This document shows positions 8,352-15,817 of a stretch of 33,724 nucleotides of DNA, one piece after another. The DNA comes from Phycisphaerae bacterium (GTDB lineage: Bacteria; Planctomycetota; Phycisphaerae; Sedimentisphaerales; SM23-30): NCBI GenBank assembly GCA_016342495.1, contig JAEIOG010000055.1, forward strand, positions 1 to 33,724, given 5' to 3'. The notes beneath the pieces are model-generated. The model did no database searches. It had not been told where the DNA came from and saw only the letters and a program-made list of their open reading frames with translations. The position numbers were made by a program, and so were the translations under genes. Positions within the stretch are counted from its first letter, which is position 1, and the number at the start of each line of letters is the position of its first letter.

Positions 8352-8461
8352 TGGTGCTTTATCGCTTCCGTTGGGCGTTTTCATGGTATTGCTTATCAAA
8401 GGTCTTAAGCAACGCCACAATTAAAAATTATTTTAGCCGAACAAAACAATCAACAATAATC

Positions 8462-8517
8462 GGTATCGCTATTGCGATATGATTTTTATCAGCATGGGCA
8501 CAGCCCATCCTACCTGC
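8462..8517. repeat. Triple-hairpin intergenic repeat, copy A
   Basis: This 56-base element is 53/56 identical to copy B at 22216-22271. It folds as three consecutive hairpins: TATCGC/GCGATA with a 4-base loop, TGAT/ATCA with a TTTT loop, and ATGGGC/GCCCAT with a 3-base loop. It lies between trpS and scpA. The third hairpin and its flank resemble the GGGC...GCCC palindromes of REP-like elements. Confidence 0.75.
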
Positions 8518-8560
8518 GATTTGCTTCATGTGGCTAAAATATTAACAAAATTATAATTAT

Positions 8561-9526
8561 TTAACGAAGCCCAACGGCACTGCGGACGCGTTCCATGACG
8601 ACATCAGCAGCTGCGCGGGCTTTTTTGCCGCCTTCATTAAGGACATCACGGACATAGTCCATGTCTTTTTTCAGCTCCTCATATCTAGCACGGAACGGGT
8701 CAAGTGTTTCATTGGATAGTTCAAATAAACGTTTTTTAACTTCGCCATAACCCATACCGCCTTCGGTGTAACGCTTACGCCAATGCTGTTGTTCTGCTTC
8801 ATCAGCAAAAAGTTTCAGCAAAGTAAAAACAGTACAGGCATCAGGATCTTTGGGATCTTCCATGGGGGTTGAATCCGTTGGGATCCGCATAATTTTTTTC
8901 TTAGTTGGACCCTGAGGCGTGAAAAGTTCAAGGGTGTTATCATAGCTTTTTGACATTTTTCGGCCATCAAGACCGGGAATAACAGCGGTATTTTCCCTGA
9001 TGCTGGCTTTGGGTACGGTCAGCACATCACCATAAATATTATTGAATTTAATGGCAAGGTCACGGGTAACTTCGATATGCTGTTTTTGATCCTGACCTAC
9101 CGGGACAATATCACTATCATAAATAATAATATCGGCAGCCTGCAAAACTGGATAGTAGAATAATCCATGATTAGGAGCCAAACCCTGTTCAACTTTATCT
9201 TTATAACTGACGCAACGTTGCAGCAGACCCATCGGACAAACACAAGAAAGGGCCCAGGTAAGTTCAGTAACCGCTGGCACCTGACTTTGCGGAAAGAAAA
9301 CTGACTTTTCCGGGTCAATGCCAACAGCCAAATAACCCAAAGCAACTTCTTCGACATTTGCACGCAACTGGGCGGGGTCCTGCACTGAAGTCATAGCATG
9401 GTAATCAGCGATAAAGAAAAAACATTCGGCATCCTGATTTTGCATTTCTACAAATTGTTGCATCGCGCCAAAATAGTTGCCAATATGAAGTTTGCCGGAC
9501 GGCTGGATTCCTGATAATACACGCAT
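8561..9526 (-). CDS. trpS: Tryptophan-tRNA ligase
   Basis: This class I aminoacyl-tRNA synthetase charges tRNA-Trp. The start is taken at the ATG of MRVLSGIQPSG, giving 321 residues. An upstream GTG at 9559 would add 11 residues with no homology value, whereas GGA lies before the ATG. HIGN (14-17, the HIGH motif), the tryptophan-binding region around FFIADYHA (37-44) and KMSKS (190-194) are all present, and the length is typical. No regulatory leader such as a T-box was seen. A triple-hairpin repeat follows the gene, and no clear terminator was found. Confidence 0.94.
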   Translation of the reverse strand: MRVLSGIQPSGKLHIGNYFGAMQQFVEMQNQDAECFFFIADYHAMTSVQDPAQLRANVEEVALGYLAVGIDPEKSVFFPQSQVPAVTELTWALSCVCPMGLLQRCVSYKDKVEQGLAPNHGLFYYPVLQAADIIIYDSDIVPVGQDQKQHIEVTRDLAIKFNNIYGDVLTVPKASIRENTAVIPGLDGRKMSKSYDNTLELFTPQGPTKKKIMRIPTDSTPMEDPKDPDACTVFTLLKLFADEAEQQHWRKRYTEGGMGYGEVKKRLFELSNETLDPFRARYEELKKDMDYVRDVLNEGGKKARAAADVVMERVRSAVGLR

Positions 9527-9652
9527 ATTCTTATATTCCAATAGTTTACAGTTATTCACGGTGGTTAATTAATAATTAAAACAAACGATTAGAATACCAG
9601 TACAGCATCCTAATAGTTCAGTCTGATTATTATCTTGTAGCACGACGAAATA

Positions 9653-9768
9653 ACCAGACATTTTTATCAGGACAATGTACTAGGCAAACAGAGAATTGTC
9701 AAACAGAATAAGGTGGATTTATCTTGTGTTGTTTTGGGGTAGCTGGTTAATCTACCAGACATTTTTAT
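9653..9768. repeat. Pair of 15-base direct repeats
   Basis: ACCAGACATTTTTAT occurs at 9653-9667 and again at 9754-9768, exactly 101 bases apart, in the trpS/kamA-like divergent region. It could be a pair of protein-binding sites or the footprint of a small duplication. Confidence 0.5.
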
Positions 9769-9818
9769 AGAACGCCGCCAATGGTAGGCCCACTAGGTTT
9801 CATATCATTATTCCCGGC

Positions 9819-9846
9819 TTGCTTTATCTGTGAAATCTGCTATAAT
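9819..9846 (+). promoter_or_regulatory. Promoter of the kamA-like gene
   Basis: TTGCTT (9819-9824) is followed after 16 bases by an extended -10, TGC-TATAAT (box at 9841-9846). The predicted start near 9853 leaves about 250 bases of leader before the gene. Confidence 0.65.
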
Positions 9847-10106
9847 AAAGTTGTTACTGCGATCGACCCCTTTGTTTTTTTATTGCATTATCAATAACAA
9901 ACCACATATGACTGATCACTATCAGGTCGATACCGGCGCAGACAATAGCTTACTGATCGCTATTTTTCGGTCTAAACTGGCAACACCACCAGAATTAAAC
10001 CGCCTTAATGGGGCAAAACCCTCTATTTTAGCGTCTACTAGATTATCGCAGATCTGGTTTGTCAATCATGAAGCTTTACTGTTTTGATCAGTCAGGAAAA
10101 TAAAGG

Positions 10107-11270
10107 ATGAAAAATATGAAACATTATGATGACACTTTCAGGGATTCGGGATATATAAACAATGTTGAGCAAATAGAAGGATTGACTCCAAAACAAAAAG
10201 CAGAGCTTTCTGAGGTAACCAACACCTATCGTTTTCGATCTAGTGAGTACTACCTATCTTTGATTGATTGGAACAACCCCAAAGACCCTATCCGCCGGCT
10301 GATTATCCCGGATAATTGTGAACTAGACCAATGGGGGGCACTGGACCCATCAGGCGAGCATAATTATACTATTATGCCAGGTCTGGAACACAAATATCAC
10401 TCGACGGCATTACTACTGGTTAGTAATGTTTGTGGTGGCATCTGCCGTTACTGTTTCCGTAAAAGGGTGTTTTTGACCGGTTCGGATGATATTTTAAAAG
10501 ACATCGATGCTGCTATCGATTATATCGCATTGCACCCGGAAATCACCAATGTGCTTTTAACTGGTGGAGACCCGTTGATTCTTTCGACTCGAAGACTTCG
10601 CCTGATTATCGATAGACTGGCACAAATCGAACATGTAAGAATTATTCGTATCGGTTCAAAAATGCTGGCTTTTAATCCATTTAGAGTAATTAATGACCCT
10701 GAGTTACCGAAAATGATTCGGGAAACCATCGAAGCGGGCAAACAGGTTTATGTCATGATGCATTTTAACCATGCACAGGAGATCACCGATGTTGCCCGGG
10801 AAGCAATAAAGATTCTTCAGGGGGCCGGGGCTATCCTTTGCAATCAAACACCAATGATACGAGGGGTAAATGATGACCCACTTGTTTTAGCGGAATTATT
10901 CCGAGAATTGTCATTTATGGGTGTGCCGCCATATTATATTTTCCAGTGTCGGCCAGCCAAAGGCAACCGGGCATTTTCAGTACCAATGGAAGAAGGTTAC
11001 CAGATTTTTGAAGCGGCAAAAGCGATGGTATCAGGACTAGCTAAACGGGCCCGATTTGTCATGAGCTGCACCAGTGGTAAAATCGAAATTGCAGGTTTGA
11101 CCGAAGATAAGGTATTCTTTAAATATCATCGGGCAGCAGAAGATAGCAATAGTTCTAAATTCATAGTATGCCAACGCAACCCGCAAGGCTACTGGTTCGA
11201 TGATTATGAAGAGCTTGAGCTGGATTCCCATGAAATAGATTCGACATCGGATTTTACTAATTGGGATTAA
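10107..11270 (+). CDS. KamA-family radical SAM aminomutase-like protein
   Basis: The 387-residue cytosolic protein belongs to the lysine 2,3-aminomutase family. These enzymes use a [4Fe-4S] cluster, SAM and PLP for 1,2-amino shifts. The cluster motif CxxxCxxC is Cys109, Cys113, Cys116. Arg118 matches the arginine that binds the substrate carboxylate in the clostridial enzyme. The C-terminal PLP region is atypical: instead of a PGGGGK-type loop it reads SCTSGKIEI, with Lys325 the probable PLP lysine. The aspartates that recognise the lysine side chain also appear replaced (Arg282 in CRPAKG, and the FVMSC stretch). The substrate is therefore probably not lysine; related enzymes act on glutamate or on EF-P. 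Two ATGs compete (10107 and 10116), with AGGA and AAAGG upstream. Confidence 0.8.
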   Translation: MKNMKHYDDTFRDSGYINNVEQIEGLTPKQKAELSEVTNTYRFRSSEYYLSLIDWNNPKDPIRRLIIPDNCELDQWGALDPSGEHNYTIMPGLEHKYHSTALLLVSNVCGGICRYCFRKRVFLTGSDDILKDIDAAIDYIALHPEITNVLLTGGDPLILSTRRLRLIIDRLAQIEHVRIIRIGSKMLAFNPFRVINDPELPKMIRETIEAGKQVYVMMHFNHAQEITDVAREAIKILQGAGAILCNQTPMIRGVNDDPLVLAELFRELSFMGVPPYYIFQCRPAKGNRAFSVPMEEGYQIFEAAKAMVSGLAKRARFVMSCTSGKIEIAGLTEDKVFFKYHRAAEDSNSSKFIVCQRNPQGYWFDDYEELELDSHEIDSTSDFTNWD

Positions 11271-11317
11271 TTATCAGTCACGGATTTAAGCTGATCAAGA
11301 TAATAATTTAAAACTCA

Positions 11318-11351
11318 AAAAGCCCATCGCTTGTTGAAACGATGGGCTTTT
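11318..11351. terminator. Bidirectional terminator between kamA-like gene and dapF
   Basis: A 12-bp perfect stem, AAAAGCCCATCG (11318-11329) with CGATGGGCTTTT (11340-11351), has a 10-base loop. It sits between two convergent genes and can serve both. Confidence 0.92.
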
Positions 11352-11371
11352 ATGTTTTGTACTGGAACAGT

Positions 11372-12277
11372 CTATTTTTCATCAGGCCATTCGCCGGTGA
11401 AGACTTCGGTCGCCGAGCCACACATGAATACTGTGTCTGCTTCCTGATCCCAGTAAAGAACCAGGTCGCCACCGGGCAGATGAGCTAGAATCTGATTATT
11501 GGATTGGGAAGCTAAAACACCTGCGACACAAACCGCCGATGCCCCGGTTCCGCATGCAAGGGTAATGCCTGTGCCGCGTTCCCAGGTTCGCATTATCACT
11601 TCGCCACCATCGACGATTTGCACGAAATGGACATTAATTCTCTGGGGGAAGATCGCATGCTTTTCGATCAAAGGGCCTAAATGCTCCAGATCTATGGCTT
11701 CGACGTCCAGGCAGAAAAATACGGCATGGGGATTGCCCATAGAGACACAAGTCATCTTTAAATTATAAGCTTCGATTGAAATCGGGTAATCGATTGCTGT
11801 TTTACCTGGGGTGTTAACCGGTATCAGTCCAGGGGTCAGGATCGGGGGGCCCATATCGACGCAGGCCTGCTGGACCTTGCCATCTTTAATTGCCAGACCA
11901 ATAGCTAAAACGCCTCTGCCGGTTTCGACTTTGATCTGTTTAAGTTCATCTTCATCAGGACAGGCATCTTTTAGCAATCGTTTGATTGTCGGGTTCTCCA
12001 GTTCGGTGCCTTTAGCTAAGCCATGGTCATAGCTATATTTAGCGACGCAGCGGACGCCATTGCCACACATTTGGCTTTCGGAGCCATCAGAGTTGAACAT
12101 CCGCATCCGCACATCAGCAGTTTCGGATGGGCAAATGAGAATCAAACCATCGGAGCCAATGGCAAAATTGCGGTCAGAAACGGCAATTGCCAGATTTTCA
12201 GGGTAAGGAACCTGTTCTTCAAAACAGTTCACATAAACATAGTCATTGCCAATTCCGTGCATCTTGGTAAAACGCAT
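11372..12277 (-). CDS. dapF: Diaminopimelate epimerase
   Basis: The enzyme converts LL- to meso-diaminopimelate, for lysine and peptidoglycan, by a two-base cysteine mechanism without cofactor. Both catalytic cysteines are present in their motifs: Cys71 in QMCGNGVRC and Cys242 in LACGTGASAVC. The N-terminal MHGIGNDYVYV strand and the TWERGTG motif are also typical. At 301 residues it is slightly longer than usual (about 275) because of an insertion around residues 95-110. AAAGGA lies eight bases before ATG. It ends at the shared bidirectional terminator and appears monocistronic. Confidence 0.95.
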   Translation of the reverse strand: MRFTKMHGIGNDYVYVNCFEEQVPYPENLAIAVSDRNFAIGSDGLILICPSETADVRMRMFNSDGSESQMCGNGVRCVAKYSYDHGLAKGTELENPTIKRLLKDACPDEDELKQIKVETGRGVLAIGLAIKDGKVQQACVDMGPPILTPGLIPVNTPGKTAIDYPISIEAYNLKMTCVSMGNPHAVFFCLDVEAIDLEHLGPLIEKHAIFPQRINVHFVQIVDGGEVIMRTWERGTGITLACGTGASAVCVAGVLASQSNNQILAHLPGGDLVLYWDQEADTVFMCGSATEVFTGEWPDEK

Positions 12278-12543
12278 ATTGTAAATCCTTTCAATTTCAG
12301 TTTATTATTTAACTGGGGATATTATCGCCTCAAAAGTAAATAATTTAAAGTAAAATTTTTGAGAAGCGATTAGCCGCTGATAATGCGGATCTAATTTGTT
12401 AAAACTCAAGATATTGTGCGGTTTATGCCAACAATAACGATTATGGGCACTGGACTACAAAAGAAGTATCGGTGATTAACAGGGCATTGCCTCGATTTAT
12501 ATTATATATTTACTATGTAATAATGTTTAAATAAAGGATGTAA

Positions 12544-13437
12544 ATGCAAAGAGATTTCATATTTTCAAATATAATGTATGGGCTGGTCTTAAGCGTTGTG
12601 CTCTGGACTGCCAACCATGTTGGTGCTAATATTTATGTGTTGGCGGGCATCAGTTTTGGTTTTGCTATTTTTGTAGGTTGTTCAAACTACCTGGCTGGCA
12701 GGCGGAAATTTAATTCCATCGCCAAACAAATGCGTAACCTTCGCTACGATAAAATCAAACAAATCGACCCGGGCAATGATGCTATGTACGCTGAAATTGC
12801 CAGTGAATATCATCGGCTTCATGCTGCCTATATTAATAGTCAACATGAAAAAGAAATCGCTATCGCCCAACAAAAGACCAAGCGTTGGCGTGAACAGCAA
12901 AAATTCAATGGCTCCCTGCAGAAAGCCCAAAAACAGGCTACTACCGATACTCTGACAGGCTTGAATAATCGAGCGGCTCTGCAAACATCAGCTGAGGAGC
13001 TGTTTGGCCAGGCTAAAAAACAAAATGCAGAACTGACCTGTTTGATGATTGACATTGATAATTTCAAACAGGTTAATGATAATTTTGGCCATGCCGTTGG
13101 CGATCAGGTCGTCACTTTTGCCGGACGTATGATACAGACGTGCATGCGTCAGGGAGATATGTGTTTCCGCTATGGCGGCGATGAGTTTGTTGTATTCCTG
13201 CAGGGATGTTCGCTTGGATATGCCGCCCAAGTAGCCGAACGTCTTAGAGGTTTTTTCATTCGCGAAGTTGGGATATTGCTGCCGGGGGAAATTCCTGCCG
13301 AGAAAAAGCCATCGCTAAGCATGGGGCTGGCCAGTTTAAAGCTACAGCAATCACCTTCAGTGGCTGACCTCATGGACGCTGCAGACCGGGCATTATACAA
13401 GGCCAAAGAAAATGGGCGTAATCAGGTAATATGCTAA
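12544..13437 (+). CDS. Membrane-anchored diguanylate cyclase (GGDEF)
   Basis: The 297-residue protein should make cyclic di-GMP from two GTP. Two hydrophobic segments (about residues 7-25 and 29-48) anchor it, with only a few residues between them outside. A charged, probably coiled-coil linker (about 95-130) follows, then the GGDEF domain (about 130-297). It starts with the usual DTLTGLNNRAAL and has DIDNFKQVND as the metal-binding segment. The active site is the intact GGDEF (211-215), and an RxxD inhibitory site (RQGD, 202-205) lies five residues before it. It is therefore predicted to be active and product-inhibited. No sensor domain is recognised. AAAGGA lies five bases before ATG. The downstream GC-rich hairpin is not a typical terminator. 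Confidence 0.92.
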   Translation: MQRDFIFSNIMYGLVLSVVLWTANHVGANIYVLAGISFGFAIFVGCSNYLAGRRKFNSIAKQMRNLRYDKIKQIDPGNDAMYAEIASEYHRLHAAYINSQHEKEIAIAQQKTKRWREQQKFNGSLQKAQKQATTDTLTGLNNRAALQTSAEELFGQAKKQNAELTCLMIDIDNFKQVNDNFGHAVGDQVVTFAGRMIQTCMRQGDMCFRYGGDEFVVFLQGCSLGYAAQVAERLRGFFIREVGILLPGEIPAEKKPSLSMGLASLKLQQSPSVADLMDAADRALYKAKENGRNQVIC

Positions 13438-13490
13438 TATGTATCGATGATTAAAGCAATTTTAGTGTTAAACCACAATTTACGTTTTTT

Positions 13491-13514
13491 AGCTGGGCGC
13501 TGCCGCTCCCAGCG
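13491..13514. repeat. GC-rich inverted repeat
   Basis: GCTGGG (13492-13497) pairs with CCCAGC (13508-13513) around a GC-rich 10-base loop, in an otherwise AT-rich gap between the GGDEF gene and marR. No T run follows on either strand, so it is not an ordinary terminator. Confidence 0.45.
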
Positions 13515-13597
13515 GCCTGTTGCTAGTTAACGCCATTACTTCAAGTCACTAAAGTGTTACAAAAAAACTTATTTTCAAAATATTTTTAAATTTCCCC

Positions 13598-13626
13598 TTG
13601 ACTTTAGTTCGCCTACGAACTATATT
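13598..13626 (+). promoter_or_regulatory. marR promoter
   Basis: TTGACT (13598-13603) is followed after exactly 17 bases by TATATT (13621-13626). The spacer is almost entirely the palindromic operator, so a bound repressor would exclude RNA polymerase. A possible TTG start at 13598 is the -35 box itself and is rejected as a gene start. Confidence 0.8.
13605..13622. promoter_or_regulatory. Operator O1, MarR-type palindrome
   Basis: TAGTTCG-CCTA-CGAACTA is a perfect 7-bp inverted repeat lying between the -35 and -10 boxes of marR. The same 16-base core recurs before the downstream hydrolase gene. This is what autorepression by the adjacent MarR protein would look like. Confidence 0.8.
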
Positions 13627-13660
13627 TATTACAGTAATACATTTTTTGGAAAACATTGTA

Positions 13661-14092
13661 ATGAACAATACAAATGGAATAATTGGACAATTTTCTCGAA
13701 TTACCGAAGCGGCGAACCTGATTATCAAAAATGAACTATCTGCTCGCAAAATTGAAGGCATTGTACCAGCCCATGGTCCAATACTGGTCTTTTTATTCGA
13801 GCAATCTGGTCCGATACCAATTAAAACTATCGTGCAAAAAATTCGACGAGTTAAATCAACCGTTACCGCAATGATAAATAATCTCGAACGTAATGGCTAT
13901 ATCAGCAAGCAACCATGCCAGAGGGACACCCGCATCATTAACGTAGAACTAACAGCCAAGGGTAATAATATCCGCAAAGATTTCTTTGAAATATCAGAAA
14001 TCCTTATTAACAAGACATATAATAATATACCTGAAAATCAACAGCAAGACCTAATGAAACAATTAAGTGTAATCGAATCAAACCTGACCTAA
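13661..14092 (+). CDS. MarR-family transcriptional regulator
   Basis: The 143-residue protein is a winged-helix DNA-binding regulator; MarR proteins act as dimers on palindromes and release DNA on ligand binding. The helix-turn-helix and wing read PIPIKTIVQKIRRVKSTVTA (about 52-71), MINNLERNGYISKQ and QRDTRIINVELTAKG, a standard MarR pattern. The ATG at 13661 is preferred over upstream alternatives, because the longer frame would begin inside the promoter. No strong Shine-Dalgarno site is seen. The operator in its own promoter and the copy before the next gene mark that gene, 52 bases downstream, as the regulated partner. The ligand is unknown; a sulfate ester or detergent is a guess from the neighbour. 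Confidence 0.88.
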   Translation: MNNTNGIIGQFSRITEAANLIIKNELSARKIEGIVPAHGPILVFLFEQSGPIPIKTIVQKIRRVKSTVTAMINNLERNGYISKQPCQRDTRIINVELTAKGNNIRKDFFEISEILINKTYNNIPENQQQDLMKQLSVIESNLT

Positions 14093-14107
14093 AAATTTTT
14101 CCACTTA

Positions 14108-14125
14108 CGGTTCGCCTACGAACTA
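14108..14125. promoter_or_regulatory. Operator O2, before the alkylsulfatase-like gene
   Basis: GTTCG-CCTA-CGAAC (14110-14123) repeats the core of O1; 16 bases (14110-14125) are identical. It lies between the marR stop and the hydrolase ribosome site, so the two genes are probably controlled together. No clear -35/-10 pair accompanies it. Confidence 0.75.
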
Positions 14126-14144
14126 AATTAGAAAGGCAAAACAC

Positions 14145-15557
14145 ATGAAACTTAAAAAAACAAAAACAATCACAATCGTCTTACTGCTTTTACTGGTCAC
14201 ATTTGCTCCGGCAATAGCAGAGGACACCCCTGCAACCAAACTGCTGAAAGCCCGTACCGCTGAATTCGATACTGAGATAATAAAAGTTACTGACAATATT
14301 TATACTGCCATAGGCTATTCAGTATCAGCAGTATCTATGGTAATAGGTACCGATGGCATCATCATCATCGACACCGGAATGGACACCATCTCGGCTAAAG
14401 AAGTTCTGGCCGACTTTCGCAAAATCACCACAAAACCAGTTAAAGCCATCATCCTTACCCACTCCCATGGCGACCACACCGGAGGAATACCTGTTTTTTC
14501 AGCTGATACCAATCCACAAATCTGGGCTTGCGAAAACTTTGGCTCCGAAACTGAACCACTAGCCAAAGCCGGCCTTACAATTCAAAACAAACGCGGTGCC
14601 CGACAAGGTGGCTTCATGCTTCCCCCAGAAAAACGTATCAACAATGGTGTCGCCAAAGCATATTGGCCTAAACGAGGCGGCGATGTTTTCAAGACTGCAA
14701 AAAACCTAAAACCAACAAACACATTTAACGCTCTCCGTAAAAAAATGAATATCGCAGGAGTTAACATTGAACTTGTTGCCATTGATGGCGAAACCACCGA
14801 CGCCCTGTATGTGTGGCTGCCTGACCACAAAACTCTGTTTGCAGGAGACAATTTCTATAAATCCTGGCCTAACCTTTATGCTATCCGGGGTACCATGTAC
14901 CGGGATATTTTGGCATGGGCAGATTCCGTAGATCAAATGCTAAACGAATCGCCAGAGTTCCTCGTCCCGGGCCACACCCGACCAGTCATAGGCAAAACAA
15001 AAATCAATGATATGATGACCGACTACCGTGACGCAATCCGGTTCGTATTTGACAAGACCATCGAAGGTATGAACAAAGGCCTTACACCTAATGAACTGGT
15101 TGAATATGTCAAATTGCCTGAACGCTTTGCCAATAAAGATTATCTTCGTGAATATTATGGCAATACCCAATGGGCTGTTCGCCAGATATTCAATGCATAT
15201 CTTGGCTGGTTTGATGGCAACCCGACCAATCTCTTTCCTCTTTTACCAAAAGATGAAGCTCAACGCATTGCACAGCTGGCAGGCGGCAAAGGCAACCTGC
15301 TAAGTCAAGCCAGGCAAGCAATTCAAACTGCCGACTATCAATGGGCAGCACAACTGGCTGATTACCTTATAACACTTGAACCCGATGCCTCCGAACCAAA
15401 ACTAATCAAAGCAACAGCTCTAGAACATCTTGCAGAAAACATCCTTACCGCCACAGGCCGCAATTACTATCTTACCTGCGTTCAGGAACTTCGCAATGCC
15501 GCTGGCAAAACACAAGCTAATGATAAACAAAAAACATCCAAACAAACTCAGGAATAA
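14145..15557 (+). CDS. Secreted alkylsulfatase-like metallo-beta-lactamase-fold hydrolase
   Basis: The 470-residue protein has an N-terminal signal peptide (basic start, hydrophobic 9-20, likely cleavage near AIA-ED, 23-26), so it acts outside the cytoplasm. The metallo-hydrolase domain carries the zinc motif THSHGDH (His106, His108, Asp110, His111), a later metal Asp in LFAGDN and a late PGH. The NLYAIRG segment and the C-terminal YGNTQWAVRQIFNAYLGWFD region match the alkylsulfatase (SdsA1/BDS1) family and its dimerisation domain. It lacks the SCP2-like third domain that makes SdsA1 about 650 residues, so either that domain is dispensable or the substrate differs. GAAAGG lies eight bases before ATG. 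It is probably regulated by the adjacent MarR protein. Confidence 0.85.
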   Translation: MKLKKTKTITIVLLLLLVTFAPAIAEDTPATKLLKARTAEFDTEIIKVTDNIYTAIGYSVSAVSMVIGTDGIIIIDTGMDTISAKEVLADFRKITTKPVKAIILTHSHGDHTGGIPVFSADTNPQIWACENFGSETEPLAKAGLTIQNKRGARQGGFMLPPEKRINNGVAKAYWPKRGGDVFKTAKNLKPTNTFNALRKKMNIAGVNIELVAIDGETTDALYVWLPDHKTLFAGDNFYKSWPNLYAIRGTMYRDILAWADSVDQMLNESPEFLVPGHTRPVIGKTKINDMMTDYRDAIRFVFDKTIEGMNKGLTPNELVEYVKLPERFANKDYLREYYGNTQWAVRQIFNAYLGWFDGNPTNLFPLLPKDEAQRIAQLAGGKGNLLSQARQAIQTADYQWAAQLADYLITLEPDASEPKLIKATALEHLAENILTATGRNYYLTCVQELRNAAGKTQANDKQKTSKQTQE

Positions 15558-15581
15558 TATTATCATACTAAACTAGTATAA

Positions 15582-15800
15582 TTACTCAGATTTTTCCTGT
15601 CGTGATTGCTGATTGATTTTTTCTACACGTTTTTCGGCCTGGTCGAGAATTTTGCGGCAATTTTGAATCAGCGTCATACCCTGTTCATATTTTTCGATAG
15701 ACTCTTCCAGCGGGATTTTGCCTTGTTCGACCTGGGCTACAATTTCTTCGAGAGTCTGCAGTGATTGCTCAAATGTAAGTTTATCTTTTGGGGTTGTCAT
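15582..15800 (-). CDS. xseB: Exodeoxyribonuclease VII small subunit
   Basis: The 72-residue XseB assembles in several copies on the coiled-coil arms of XseA to give the active single-strand-specific exonuclease VII. The canonical core LTFEQSLQTLEEIVAQVEQG (9-28) and the PLEESIEKYEQGMTLIQNC segment are clear, and the length is typical. It starts 17 bases after the xseA stop, with AAAGG seven bases before ATG, so the two subunits are co-transcribed. It converges on the alkylsulfatase-like gene with only 24 bases between them and no strong terminator. Confidence 0.95.
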   Translation of the reverse strand: MTTPKDKLTFEQSLQTLEEIVAQVEQGKIPLEESIEKYEQGMTLIQNCRKILDQAEKRVEKINQQSRQEKSE

Positions 15801-15817
15801 ATCATTACCTTTCGGTT

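Larger units (their letters stand above)
9560..10106. other. Divergent region between trpS and the kamA-like gene
   Basis: The region holds the kamA-like promoter, its roughly 250-base leader and a 15-base direct repeat (9653-9667 and 9754-9768). It also has a TTAATTAATAATTAA palindrome near 9566, where the trpS promoter may lie. An open frame at 9830-10087 begins upstream of the -10 box and lacks a ribosome site, so it is not called as a gene. Confidence 0.45.

Noticed and set aside
9830-10087. 85-codon plus-strand open frame just before the kamA-like gene
   Set aside because: Its GTG start lies upstream of the -10 box of the recognised promoter, there is no ribosome site at this or the internal ATG, and no family is recognised.
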